Notes under the pieces: generated by a model
Told to the model about the DNA's origin: nothing
What the model saw: the letters and a program-made list of their open reading frames with translations, nothing else
The model's database searches: none
Made by a program: the position numbers and the translations under genes
Source of the DNA: Escarpia spicata
Taxonomy: Eukaryota > Annelida > Polychaeta > Sabellida > Siboglinidae
Length of the DNA stretch: 64,000 nt
Direction: 5' to 3'
NCBI GenBank assembly: GCA_963995525.1
Contig: OZ023209.1
Coordinates: 32,608,199 to 32,672,198 of the forward strand
Shown here: piece by piece, positions 10,320 through 23,676 of the stretch
How the letters are laid out: every line of letters begins with the position of its first letter
Numbering within the stretch: position 1 is the stretch's first letter

Positions 10320-11530
10320 ATGACTATAGACCTGTGAACATAACTACTTATGGCCATAGACCAGTGATCATGTGAAATGTTTTAGTGAAATGCTTTAGCC
10401 AGGTATTATAATTGAATGTCCTTAGCCCAGTGAATGTGATGAGTGGGTGACTAACCTAGTGAGCTTGACTACTAAATGACCTTAGTACTGTGAACATGAC
10501 AACTGAAGGGCGTTTGCCCAGTGAATGCCATAGTTAAATGCGTTGAGCCCAGTGAACATGATAACTGAATGTTCTTAGCCCGGTGAATAAGATCAATGCA
10601 TGGCCATAGCCAACTGAACAAGAAACCTTACTGGCCTTAGCCATGGGAACAAACAGACAACTGAATGGCCATAGCTAGGTGAACAAAACAAATTAATTGT
10701 CTTAGTATAGTGAACATGAAAACTAAATAGCCTGAACCATGTGAACGTGAAAATTGGATGACCATAACACTGTGAACTCGAGGTGTGAGTGGCCATACCT
10801 CGGTGGACATGATGAGTGAATGACTGTAGCACATTGAACACGATGAGTGAATGACTGTAGCACATTGAACACGATGAGTGAATGACTGTAAGCACATTGA
10901 ACACGATGAGTGAATGACTGTAAGCACATTGAACACGATGAGTGAATGACTGTAAGCACATTGAACACGATGAGTGATGACTGTAAGCACATTGAACACG
11001 ATGAGTGAATGACTGTAAGCACATTGAACACGATGAGTGAATGACTGTAAGCACATCGAACACGATGAGTGAATGACTGTAAGCACATCGAACACGATGA
11101 GTGAATGACTGTAAGCACATTGAACACGATGAGTGAATGACTGTAAGCACATTGAACACGATGAGTGAATTACTGTAAGCACATTGAACACGATGAGTGA
11201 ATGACTGTAAGCACATTGAACACGATGAGTGAATGACTGTAAGCACATTGAACACGATGAGTGAATGACTGTAAGCACATTAAATACGATGAGTGAATTA
11301 CTGTAAGCACATTTAACACGATGAGTGAATGACTGTAAGCACATTGAACATGATGAGTGAATGTTCGTAACCGACTAACTAACAGAACATGACAAGTGAT
11401 TGTCCTTAATCCAGTGATTATGAAAACTAAGAAAACAAATTAAGAATGGCCTAAGCCTAGTGAATATCACAAGTGAATGAACATGCAAACCTATCGAACG
11501 TGGTGAATGAATGGCTATAGAATGAATAAA
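10320..11530. repeat. Minisatellite array with an 18-copy 32-bp core
   Basis: From 10811 to about 11380 a 32-bp unit (GATGAGTGAATGACTGTAAG then CACATTGAACAC) repeats about 18 times, starting at 10811, 10842, 10873 and so on to 11352. The first units are 31 bp, and one unit near 10970 lacks a base. On both sides (10320-10810 and 11380-11530) more degenerate units built from the words GCCATAG/CCTTAG, CAGTGAAC and ATGACAACTGAATG recur every 33-38 bp. The core looks like a recent homogenised expansion inside an older array. The repetitive minus-strand reading frames over it are a by-product. Confidence 0.9.
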
Positions 11531-13430
11531 GAGCGCCAAATTAGCATAATTAACTTTCATAAAAAATACTAATTTTTTGGTAAAAAAGTATTCAAGTTTG
11601 TATGAAAATGTTCATTAGATTGATTGTTCAAATCGTTTCTCTGTTGTCGTTTTTCATAATTCAATATACAGTTTCCCCTCGGAATATGTTGACGGCTTGC
11701 GGTTGTTTTCGTCAGACTGACTTCGGTAGATTGCGATGCGGAAGTCTTATGAATAGTATTGTAACTGGTGTCCCCCGGCCCGGCAGCAGCCTGCGTGGCT
11801 CATTTGATGGTTGCCACATACGTGTGAGAGTCGCTACGGGCCCTCGTCGCCATTCAAGTTAAACATGCTCGTGTACAATGGAGAGAAGCTGTATTATCTG
11901 CTCGGAGGTAGAGGCATCACTACCTCCAGGTAGTTCATTGTCGCCAATACTGAAGGAATCTAGACAGAGAAAGAAGATTATAATTATATATGTATTAATT
12001 ATCAGACTTATGTCCGTATGATAGTGTGCTGTACTACATATATGTCCTCACAAACATCACAACTACTTAAGATTAACTATTTCTCACAATAACCGAAATT
12101 GTATACTGAAATAAAACGACGACCCTAATCAAATGCTGTAAGAAAGATTAAAATAGTAGCTTCACTAATTATTCAAGTAAACGTACCAAATAATTATGCG
12201 TGCATATATATTAAAATAGACAATATAATATATCAACCAACTTAGATTAAAACGTCTAAGTATCATTAAGAATCTATTAAACCATTCGCGGGGTGCTACA
12301 CTAAAAAGAAAATGATTTTAAGACGAATATATACATTTACACGATAACCCAAGAGTACATGTTATTTACGAACATTCAATCATGCACATCAACTTAAATC
12401 AAAAGAAAACGGATTAAATTAAACAAATGAGATAAGGAAAACTAATTTTTATTTGTCATGTTATTGAATTTAACAAATCAACGATGGTTGAATGCTTATG
12501 ACAGTACACAGTGGACTATTAAAACAAAGTTGCATTCACAGTTTAAGCGTACAAGTATCAATATGAATAATTACGAGAAAAGTCTCATGCATCCATGCAT
12601 TTGTCAGTGTGCGACCTTTGTGAATTGGCGTCTGAGTTTGCACACTTCCCCTGCAAATAAAGGGCTGGCTTTAGCTTTCATATGATCGAATAACAACACG
12701 TAAACGAAGGAATGTGGTTTCACTGGCAACACAAATAATTTAATCACACACATTAAACACGCTACAACGACTCCTCATTCACATCATAACCATACTGTTT
12801 TCGTTCACATGTAAGTCAATCGTTGTACGTCCTTGCGGCAGAAAATGAGTCTGTACAATCCGAGAATCAATGTTCCAGAAATATACATTGTGCGTTTTCC
12901 CGTCAGTTCCCGACTTTGCAGCTGCATTAGCCCAGTGCGCATCACGACCGTGACGGAAGTAGCTTGAAGCGCGCCATTACGACAACGTCGACAAGACATC
13001 GACCTTCATAGCGCCGTCGACCGAAACTACTCGTCCGCCAGTGAGTGGTCGACATTTTAATATATCAAACAGCTTTGGAAATTCTTGACACTGCAGGCTC
13101 TGGTAGATATCCCTAGTCATGAAAGTTTACGTTAACAAGGAGTTGTCTCTCTCAGAATGTCTATTGCCCGACATTGCGTCAACAGGTTGTCCTCGCACAC
13201 TCCGTCGCAGGCAACTGTGCGAGTACCCCATATAACAATTGATGAGCTATTTGTCCTAAAAGTGGTGGGAAATGTAATTGTTGGGTCCTGGGTTCCAAAA
13301 AATGATGGGAAGTGGGAGGCTGACCCAAATAGGTGAAATACCAGAGAATGGCAAATGACGGTTACATGGTTTTGCGTCCCCACACGAATACATTTATCAG
13401 AGCCTCTGTACTATCTCCCATCAGATGTAT
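11531..13430. other. No gene recognised
   Basis: AT-rich. A GC-richer stretch at 11690-11930 might belong to a promoter or first exon, but nothing can be supported. A second GC-rich patch at 12940-13060 (CGTCGAC words) is also unassigned. Confidence 0.45.
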
Positions 13431-13439
13431 TCGAATAGT

Positions 13440-15160
13440 TAAATGTGAAGCACAGCTGCAAGACCTGGTAGACAAGATTCCACATAATGACATAACCATT
13501 GTTAAGGGAAACATGAACGCCCAGATTGGTGGAGATAGGTCTGGTTTTGAACATGTCCTAGGATCACATGCATTTGGGAAACGTATAGAAAACGGCTTTG
13601 TACAATTCTGTGCAATGAACAACTTGATGTTCGGATCCACTCTCTTTGAGCACAAGGACATTCACAAAATAACATGGTTCTCAAACGAACACAAGACCTT
13701 CACACAGATCGACCATTTTGCTATTGGACACCAGACTGGAGGACTCCATGTCTGCAGAATGTCCGAGTGCACCGTGGAGTAGACACCTGTAGTGACCACC
13801 ACATGGTTATTGCGAAGATCAAGATCAAATTGAGGACACAAAAGAAGAGGTCAAACATGACTAAGAGATTCGACATGAACAAGCTCCAGAACCCTGTGAC
13901 CAAATGCGAATTCCAAGCAGTCCTTATACATTATTTTGTCACTCTCTCCTACACCAGGTTCAATGGAATGGTGAGAGAAGATGAAAGATGCGATGGTGGA
14001 AGCGGGCAAAGAAGTTCTTGGATACAAGAAATCTCTGAAATCTCTCAGTGATCACACATGGGGACTGATTGCAAACAGGAAACTCCTGCAACATAAACGA
14101 AAAAATAGGCCAACAGCACAGCTTGCTACCGAGCTTATAATAAGAAGGACAAAGTAGTGAAGCGCAGCGCTCAAAGGGGAAAGGCGAATGGTTCGACAGC
14201 CAGGCACACGAGGCAGATGATGCAGCTGCCCGAAATGACACAAGGCAGGTCTGCCACATTGCCAAAAAAATCACTGGCAGTACAAAGGCAAGGTATGGAC
14301 CAATCAAAACCAAGGACGGATCTCTAGTATAGAAACGAGGGGGGGAATGGGCAGAACTCTTTTAAAAAGGTTCTCAATAGACCTGCACCTAACACACCAG
14401 CCCACATTGACAACCCTCAGACCGTACTCCCAGTAAACACAGAGGAGTTCACGGAGAATGAAGTAAGGAAGGCCATTGCGACATTCAAGACAAACAAGTC
14501 ACCTGGCATGGGCGGAATCATAGTTGAAATGATCAAAGCAGGCGGTGAAACAATTGTACAATGGATGTGCAACCAGATCTGGGACTCGGGCACCGTCACC
14601 GAGGACTAGAAAGATTGTGTTGTTGTCTGTGTCCCCCCAAAAATAAATGTAACTGAATGTGACAACTGGAGAGGTGTGACATTGCTGTCAATACCAGGGA
14701 AAGTGTACTGCCAGATGATACTGAACCGAATGCGAGATGTGGTAGATGGTGAACTGCATGAGGAACAAGCTGGCTTTTGCCGAAATGCTCTTGTGCTGAG
14801 CGAAAATTCACATTCTGACGCATTATTGAGACTCCTCGCAACCAGCTTCACATATTTCAACAAAGCGTTCGACAGCACCCACACATCCTCCATGTGAACA
14901 GTCTTAATCACATATGGAATCCCACGAAAGATTGTATCAGCAATAGAGAAGATAATATGAAAACTCAAGATGTTGTGTAAAACCAGAAGATGGCTACAGC
15001 GACTGGTTCGATGTGATGACTGGTGTCAGACAAGGCTGCATTCTTTCCCCCCTTCTCTTTGCCGTGGCCATCGACTGAGTCATGCCTCTGGCAACCAGAG
15101 TCAACACGGACACCGAGACGATTATCGGAGGTTTCTCGATATTCCAGGAAATCCAGGGGG
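13440..15160 (+). pseudogene. RTE-like LINE fragment 1 (endonuclease and part of RT)
   Basis: The plus strand shows an apurinic-type endonuclease block. It has HNDITIVKGNMNAQIGGDRS, then FVQFCAMNNLMFGSTLF, then a QIDHFAI block, and SDHHMVIAKIKIKL in the next frame. Further on is RT sequence (LLSIPGKVYCQMILNRMRD, EEQAGFC, then GVRQGCILSPLLF near 15025-15060). The domain order EN then RT in one strand fits an RTE-like non-LTR retrotransposon. Several frameshifts and stops show the copy is dead. It ends abruptly at about 15160, where a Gypsy integrase scrap begins. The clade name is a best guess. Confidence 0.65.
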
Positions 15161-15545
15161 CAACGCAGAAAGACATCATGATGAACCATCCTTCATCAGC
15201 GCGACCATTTCAGAATGTGGCCGTGAATCTGTTTGAGTGCGACGGGAAGAACTATATGTCCCTGCAGGACTACTACATCCGCAAGTCCCCGATACCTACA
15301 ATCCAATGGGTTAGAAAGCTGTACAGACCGCAGAGAGAATCTTCGTAAAGGCAACCGCAAGGAGACGAAACCCATACCTCGCTGTGCTGGAGTATCGTAC
15401 GACGCCCATCTCAGACTGCGGGAAGTCACCTGCGCAGCTATTGATGAGCAGACGATTGAGGTCAATCCTACCTGCGACACACAGATCGTTGCTGAGTAAT
15501 CAACCAGCGGACAACCTTCTCAAATCAGGTGGCCTCATTCTAGAA
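15160..15545 (+). pseudogene. Ty3/Gypsy integrase scrap between two LINE pieces
   Basis: It starts with MMNHPSSARPFQNVAVNLFE, the beginning of a Gypsy integrase core with the first catalytic Asp replaced by Asn (AVNLFE where family members have xxDLFE). It then jumps to the region after the DDE core (KANREGRNPY, LEYRTTPISDCGKSPAQLL). The middle of the core, with the remaining catalytic residues, is deleted. Different frames are used for the two parts. No LTR or upstream pol was found. Confidence 0.6.
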
Positions 15546-15619
15546 ATTGGACTTATATTCAGGCCTCCGGGGTCTCTGAGTGGCCTTGTTGTCATATTTT
15601 GATATGTTTAAATGTTCTT

Positions 15620-16935
15620 ATTGGAAGAGGAGTGGTCATAACATTGCCGAAGAATGAGTGCCTGAGCGGTGGCAACAACTGGTGAAGAATAACATTGATG
15701 TAAATGCCTGTAAAGGTGTTCTGCAGTGTGATCGTAAACCGGCTGAAGACAACAGTTGACCAAACACCTTCGGGAGGAGCAAGCTGGTTTTCGAAGCGGA
15801 AGATCAGGCTGTGAACAAACCTTCACATTGCGAAACATCATTGAGCAAAGCAGAGAGTTTCAGAAGTATCTTCTAGTCAACTTCATTGACTTTAAGAAGG
15901 CTTTCAACAGTGTACATCGAGACTCATTGTGGAAAATCGTAAAAGTGTACGGCGTGCCAAACAAATATATACACATTTTCAAAACGCTGTACCGAAACAC
16001 CAGCTGCTGCATCAAGACCAACGTTGGCTACATAGACTTGTTAAATATAGAGACGTGCGTAATGGATGCATTCTGCCCCCCCCCCTCTTTGTTGTAATTG
16101 ACTTCATTATGAGGAAGATGATGAATGGTCCGAACTTTGGCGTTAAATGGGTAAATACTAGGTTGACAGACCTTGACTTTGCTGATGACATTGCACTGTT
16201 CAGCCACACGCCAGAGATCCTGCAAGAGATTACCAATAACTTTAATGATAACGGAGTGAGGGTGGGATTACGGATCAGCTACGAGATGACAAAAACGTTG
16301 TCAGTTGGTGATGGACCTGATCCCCATATTGCGATTGGTCAGCCTGAAATGCAGTGCGTCGAGAACTTCCCCTACTTCGAAAGCTACACATCTAGCGAGG
16401 GTGACACAAACGTAGACGTGCGAGGCAAGGCCTCAGCAGTGTTCCAAAGACTACGTCCTATATGATCCAGTACCACCATCAGTAAGGCTATTAAATACTG
16501 TACCTTCGTGTCAGTTGTAAAACCAACGGTGGTATGTGCCTGCGAGACGTGGAAGAATACAGTGAGGATAGCCAACCAAATATACATATTCCACCAGCGA
16601 TGCCTTCGGTTCATATTGGGCATATCAGTGAGAGAAATGATGATGAGGGCAGGTCTGGAGAGACTATATGACATCGTCAAGGGTAGGCGAAGGAGACTAG
16701 CTTGGTGTGTACTACGTCTACCGAGGGAGAGACCTGCGCATGTAGCGATGGAATTGGTACCGGAAGGTGGTAACAGAAAAGAGGAAGGTCGATTAAGAAC
16801 TGGCGCAAAATATTTATGGAAGACTTAACAGAAATTGGATTCACATGGAATGAGACCAAAGAAGTCGCAAATGACCGCACTAAATGGAGGAACCTCGTCG
16901 CCCGATGTCCCGAAAGGAACAGGAGGAACTAAGTC
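15620..16935 (+). pseudogene. RTE-like LINE fragment 2 (RT and C-terminal region)
   Basis: The RT blocks LREEQAGFRSGRSGCEQTFT, NFIDFKKAFNSVHRDSLW and LDFADDIALFS (the FADD box of the catalytic centre) read in order on the plus strand, with two frame changes. The C-terminal part (RFILGISVREMMMRAGLERL, then RRRLAWCVLRLPRERPAHVA, then NRTKWRNLVAR-like residues) matches the tail of RTE-like elements. Fragment 1 ends in the RT palm and this one restarts in the RT fingers, so the two overlap in content. They are therefore two copies, not one element split by the Gypsy scrap. Confidence 0.65.
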
Positions 16936-17394
16936 TAAGTAAGTCTTATTGGAAACTGTGCTGCACTGCTAAATAATGCAATGGAATATCCGAAATGGTG
17001 AGAGTGAATAAGGAAAAGAAACATCATATCGATACGTTTCTTGTTTAGGAGGCCCGAAACAAAACATTTTACAATATGTCGAAAAAGCCACTTCGGTTTC
17101 GTTGGCGACATCACATAATATTTGACATAGTTACATTCATGCATAAGCAATATCCACGGATGATACATAACATTAATCTGCATTCATGTACATGTTGCAC
17201 AGTACCAAAATATTGTAAAATAATGCGTAACCATGACATGACGCCAAACGGACTGGATTTCATGAAGTATTCTATTTCCTCTTTTCCCGATGGCAGTTAA
17301 TATGATTTATGAATGAGTACGGAATTAAAATATACCACAAGCACGGAAAATAAATATCGATCGTAAAATCCTATTTCAAGGATAATTGTACAAA
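16936..17394. other. No gene recognised
   Basis: No supported feature between the LINE fragment and the SINE. Confidence 0.5.
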
Positions 17395-17728
17395 AGACTG
17401 GCCAGGAAGGGTTATAAAAAGATACGTTCTTATATAGCGCAGAATCTAGTCCTCATGACTGCACAAAGCGCTTTTCACTTTACTCCCTGGCAGACATGCT
17501 CAATCGAACACCATCTCGACTTCCCTGGGAAGCATCCACCCACGCTGCAATCTATGCGAGAAGACGATTCGTACACAAATTTCCACCACTGTCCATAGCC
17601 AGGTACTGAAATGGAGCAACGTAGAGTGAACGAACTTGCCCAAGGTTAGACACAGCAGCACAGGATTCGAACCCGGGTTCTCTCGGTCGAGAGTCCGAAA
17701 CTCTAGCCACTGTAGGCGACAGTGTGCG
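17395..17728 (-). repeat. tRNA-derived SINE, copy 2 (with A and B boxes)
   Basis: On the minus strand it begins near 17728 with CAGTGGCTAGAGTTTCGGAC and has a clear pol III B box (GGGTTCGAATCC, about 17662-17673). The body shares CAGTACCTGGCTATGGACAG, GCTTCCCAGGGAAG and GAGATGGTGTTCGATTGAGC with copy 1, and the tail again ends GCGCTATATAAGAACG (about 17430). Copy 1 keeps the same order but lacks the B box. A (GT)n tract abuts the 5' side. Confidence 0.75.
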
Positions 17729-17749
17729 TGTGTGTGTGTGCGTGTGTGC

Positions 17750-17832
<83 letters not shown>
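17729..17832. repeat. (GT)n microsatellite
   Basis: About 100 bp of GT with some GC dinucleotides, next to the SINE head. The long Cys/Val and His/Thr reading frames across it are artefacts. Confidence 0.95.
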
Positions 17833-18419
17833 TGTCCAGCCTAAGAATTTCTGCCACCGCGTGTTTCCACTTTTTTCGTCCAACGACCCCTTTAATCGGC
17901 CAGTTTGTGTCAGTCTCTATAGAATGGCAGCTGTAGAGGGGTTCTATTTATTTGTACATTACCCTATCCGTGGCGTGTAGCTATCATCAATCCACCAAGG
18001 CAAGTTGCACCAGGACGGCCTAATATTACCAACTTGACGCACAGGAGACGGCAGCGTCGGGGTCACTCGCAACGAGGTTTCCGCATCCACATTACTTGAT
18101 CACCCCGTTGTTTACCATGGGTTTGAAATATTTAACCAAATAATATACAAAATGTTCGGCTTACAGTCGTTCTGGTAGTGGTGCTCGTGTGTTTCTGTTA
18201 CGGGGTAGGTGTTAGGTGCAAATTGTCTAAAAGTAAGCTTGCTGATTTTTCAATCAACCCGTCGTCGTTTTTTCGGACGGGCGCCACATTGATTTACTTG
18301 CTTTAAAAAGAAGTACGCCTCATCGATCACTAATAGGTGAAGGCAAAGCGATAAAAAGTGGTTCTCTCGTCACTTTGTATCTACGCGTCACTCACTAGTC
18401 TAAATCACGAATAAATGGT
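17833..18419. other. No gene recognised
   Basis: No supported coding region. The right-hand part may belong to the LINE relic that follows. Confidence 0.45.
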
Positions 18420-18835
18420 CGTTGACGTGTTTGTGGATCGCCAGCAGCACGTCGCCATTGGGAATCACCGACCCAGCATGCTGCCTCTGAACACCGGCGC
18501 GCCTCAAGGAGCGGTTCTCTCACCATTATGATGAGATGATGATTGAGTTCAGGCGAAATGCAGCATCCCCTACAACAGTGAGGAAGAAGTCAAAGATCAC
18601 CAATTGTCCAAGATGTTCAAGATCCTGCCATCAGGGAGTCGACTGCGGGTTTACAGGGCGAGGACGAGCTGAATGAGGAGTTCCTTCATGGCATCGGCCA
18701 TAACAGCCAATAACTCTTCTTCTCCATGTGTGGTGCGGGGCTGACAGGATACTTGAATTCTTAAAATGACCATGAAGTGTATGCAAAATTCCTTTGTAAA
18801 AAGGCGTAATAAACTATATCTTACCTTATCTTATC
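18420..18835 (+). pseudogene. LINE reverse transcriptase relic with 3' tail
   Basis: A short reading frame contains RQQHVAIGNHRPSMLPLNTG followed by APQGAVLSPL, the RT block usually written GxPQGxxLSPLL. A few bases later DEMMIEFRRN resembles the conserved (D)FRRN block after the catalytic FADD/YADD, so the catalytic box itself has been deleted. The relic ends near 18800-18835 in an imperfect CTTATC repeat, a plausible LINE tail. The clade cannot be decided. Confidence 0.45.
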
Positions 18836-19119
18836 TTAACTATGGTCTAGGGATCATCCATATAGTACGTCACGCTTATGGTGTTGGGCGTTACATGGGG
18901 GTAGGAGATCTCTGGGCAAGTGTTACGTAACGATTAAAAATGAAAAACAGCAATATAAATAATTACAATGTCATTTGCAATCAGAAGTGTGTTTTTTGTG
19001 TGTTTTTAACCTATAATTACAATATGTGCTCCCAGTAGCTTCACTATAATGGTTTAACAGGGCCTGATTGTGACGTGCTGTCTTGTACTGCGTTTGTACC
19101 GTCTAAACAAGGCGCTCAT

Positions 19120-20439
<1,320 letters not shown>

Positions 20440-21760
20440 AACTTTTTTGTTTTCGCGCCATTGGATTATTTAAAAAACATGTCTTGCTTGTGGTGAATGT
20501 TACTTACCACCCGTTTTGTAAATAATTAATTGTTGAGCCAATCGAAGTGTCAACTTCGTGTTTTCGCGCCATTGTATTATTTCAAAAAACATACAATGGT
20601 CTTTATTAAATTTTGGTAGACGGGCGTCAATACGTTCAGGATATTTATTCTTTAAAAATTATTGTTAGATTTCAGTTATTTGTTTGACTTTTCATATTGT
20701 TAAACACCTCAACTTATTATTCCAATTAATGGCAAAGCGTCATTCTGCTGTTTATTTACTGAAAAAGTACATTTTATCATTAACAGAGAAACCGAGCTTT
20801 CGTAGACGCTAGGATCGTGCCAATCGCTCGAGTTGACAGATCTAATTGTTATTGTTGCAACGCATCGCTTGCACATCGGATGGTCCGTACTCGCGTAAAA
20901 AGACACATTTTAAGCCATATATACATTCCTCACTTTGTAACTAATAAGTTTTCCCGCCGAACGAATTTGTTGTGGTTAGTGTCAACTTTTCGTGCCTTTC
21001 GATTATTTAAAAACATACTGCACATCATGTATCTGGTTAATTTGATGGCCGTTAATTTTAACAGGCGGCAGTTTGTAACTATCTAGTTTTCGCGCCTATC
21101 GAATTTGTTTGTTTATTACAAGTGTCACTTTTTCGTTTTCGCGCCATTCGATTTTGAAAAAACCTCATAAAACATCGTGCATCTAGTGAAATAGACCACA
21201 ACAAACATGGGACGTTCACGGGGAGTGGCAACCTTTCATTTCGATGGCATAATCTTTTATCTGACCACTGGAAAATATCCACGGAGTTTGAAGAATGACT
21301 GCGGGAAGAAAAGCAACTTTAAGCGCCAGGCAAGCAATTTTGCTGTGCGTGGTGGAGAGTTATACTTCAAACACAAGCTCCGTCGGCTCAGTGCTGGAGG
21401 TAATTATCGTCTGTTTTAATTGCTTTATTCTGTTTTTAATTACTTTGTGTAAATGTGTTATTTACGTTGGCTGAATCATATATAGTATATTCGTGTGCAG
21501 CGTACACAGACCAGGTATGCATAAAGAGCCGCGTAGGGAAGACCGCTCCTTTACCCCAAATAGGGTATACAATCTCCGATCCTCAATCATAAATCACAGG
21601 TATAAAATCATATAGACCATCAATGCAAGCTTATTAAATGTTTTTTTTGCCACAATGCGTAGCTAAATAAAGCATCACCTGCGCATCGGATGATCCGTAC
21701 TCACGTAAAAGACACATTTATGAATCATAATAAAAGTATTCCTCGCATAGACCTACACTA
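20440..21760. repeat. Dispersed TTTTCGCGCC(ATT)CGATT modules and a duplicated block
   Basis: The word TTTTCGCGCC followed by a (T/G/C)GATT-like word and an A-rich stretch recurs near 20450, 20560, 21085 and 21140, with a variant (TTTTCGTGCC) near 20985. In addition, CATCGGATGGTCCGTACTCG with GTAAAAAGACACATTTT at 20873-20912 reappears with few changes at about 21683-21720. The block looks like an old duplicated repeat family. Confidence 0.45.
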
Positions 21761-22560
<800 letters not shown>

Positions 22561-22690
22561 TCATTTGACAGTTGTATTTATTTATTTTGATGGCGGAAAA
22601 TGAAAAATGCGAACAATTTTTCGGGCTTAATACATTCAGTTTGACGGACAGCATACCTACAACATGTGTTCTAGTATTAAGAACAATACG

Positions 22691-22888
22691 TAAAAACACC
22701 TTTTGAATGAAATTCAAACGGCATTTATGTGGGCAACAAAACCAATGCTTCTATTCTGGAATATACGGTAAGCTCAAAAAATTATGAGGCTGACGGAAAC
22801 ATGAGACTAGTTCTCCAATCCCAGCCTCTCTCTCGAAATTTCCAGAATTGAAAAGGTATATTCGCTCTCGATTTTTGAAGTTTGTTTT
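22691..22888 (+). repeat. Ngaro direct repeat A1
   Basis: 198 bp starting TAAAAACACCTTTTGAATGA, identical base for base to 29319-29516. It lies upstream of the first ORF. Confidence 0.95.
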
Positions 22889-23005
22889 TCAAAAATACTG
22901 CTACGGGGTTGGTGTTGACGCTACATTTTTATTCTGTTTGTTAGACGCTATCGTCGTGATTCCTTTTGACCGGTTGTCTATTTAATTGCACTTGCGATCA
23001 CAGTG

Positions 23006-23575
23006 ATGGAGACGATAAACATTGCTATTGTTGGCCATTCCTTTGTTCGCCGCCTTGCGGCTTTCGCGCTGACGCATCGGTCCATGAACCTCGCTTTGGA
23101 TGAGAGTTATCATGTTACCTTCATTTCGAGAGGGGGTTTGAAAGTGCAGCAACTATACACACTGATGCATGATATTTTAAATGCCAGTAGGGATGTAGTT
23201 TTCATCGAAATTGGGACGAATGATTTAATGAATTGTGGACATATTGAAGTTGGCGATAAAGTGTTGGCTTTCGCAACGTATTTAACTGTGATGGCAGGGG
23301 TCTGTCGCGTTGTAATCTCGCAAATGTTGTATCGTGATGCTAGCGCATCTGTTTCTCCAGTGGATGCCGATTTTAACACTAGTTTTTTTTTATACAATAA
23401 GTATATGCACGAGGCCACCAAATGTTTTGACACTGTTGATTTCTGGTCGCATCGTGGCGTGTGGTCTGACTGGAACCAGTATCTACTTGATGGTGTACAT
23501 TTTAATGACGAGGGAAATATAAAATATTTCAATAGTGTTCGAGGGGCAGTTGTTGCCGCGGCGAATAAGTTGTAA
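23006..23575 (+). CDS. Ngaro SGNH-hydrolase ORF
   Basis: A complete 189-residue frame from the ATG at 23006. It carries the four SGNH blocks in order: GHSFVRR (nucleophile Ser, about residue 11), GGLK (Gly, about 44), GTND (Asn, about 70) and DGVHFN (Asp and His, about 165-168). SGNH (GDSL-type) hydrolases are esterases or lipases, and a domain of this type has been reported in some Ngaro elements and in some CR1-type LINEs. Its role in retrotransposition is unknown. There is no signal peptide or membrane segment. It lies between repeat A1 and gag, 430 bp downstream of the GT microsatellite. It is the only ORF of this element without a frameshift. An alternative, that it is a host gene captured between repeats, is less likely given the conserved position in Ngaro. 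Confidence 0.8.
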   Translation: METINIAIVGHSFVRRLAAFALTHRSMNLALDESYHVTFISRGGLKVQQLYTLMHDILNASRDVVFIEIGTNDLMNCGHIEVGDKVLAFATYLTVMAGVCRVVISQMLYRDASASVSPVDADFNTSFFLYNKYMHEATKCFDTVDFWSHRGVWSDWNQYLLDGVHFNDEGNIKYFNSVRGAVVAAANKL

Positions 23576-23676
23576 AGTTGTTAATGCCGGAGGTGTTTTT
23601 TTGGGACAGATAAAGTTTGACAATTTCTGACAATTGGTTTGGATTTATTACTGCTTAACAAATTTTTGATGGTGAG

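Noticed and set aside
10593..11344. Three minus-strand frames with a repeated FTHRVQCAYSHSLIVFNVL-type pattern
   Set aside because: They arise because the 32-bp unit is open in several frames. Such a unit changes frame each copy, so all three frames show the same peptide; nothing suggests selection.
11864..11931. ATG followed by 22 open codons and a possible GT donor (MLVYNGEKLYY...)
   Set aside because: It could be a first exon, but I found no downstream exon in the right phase and do not recognise the protein.
17655..17728. Stand-alone tRNA gene
   Set aside because: The A and B boxes are there, but they are the head of a SINE whose body and tail continue to 17395.
17636..17936. Long Cys/Val and His/Thr reading frames over (GT)n tracts (also at 19070-19453 and 22355-22717)
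   Set aside because: They are six-frame artefacts of dinucleotide repeats with no other coding sign.
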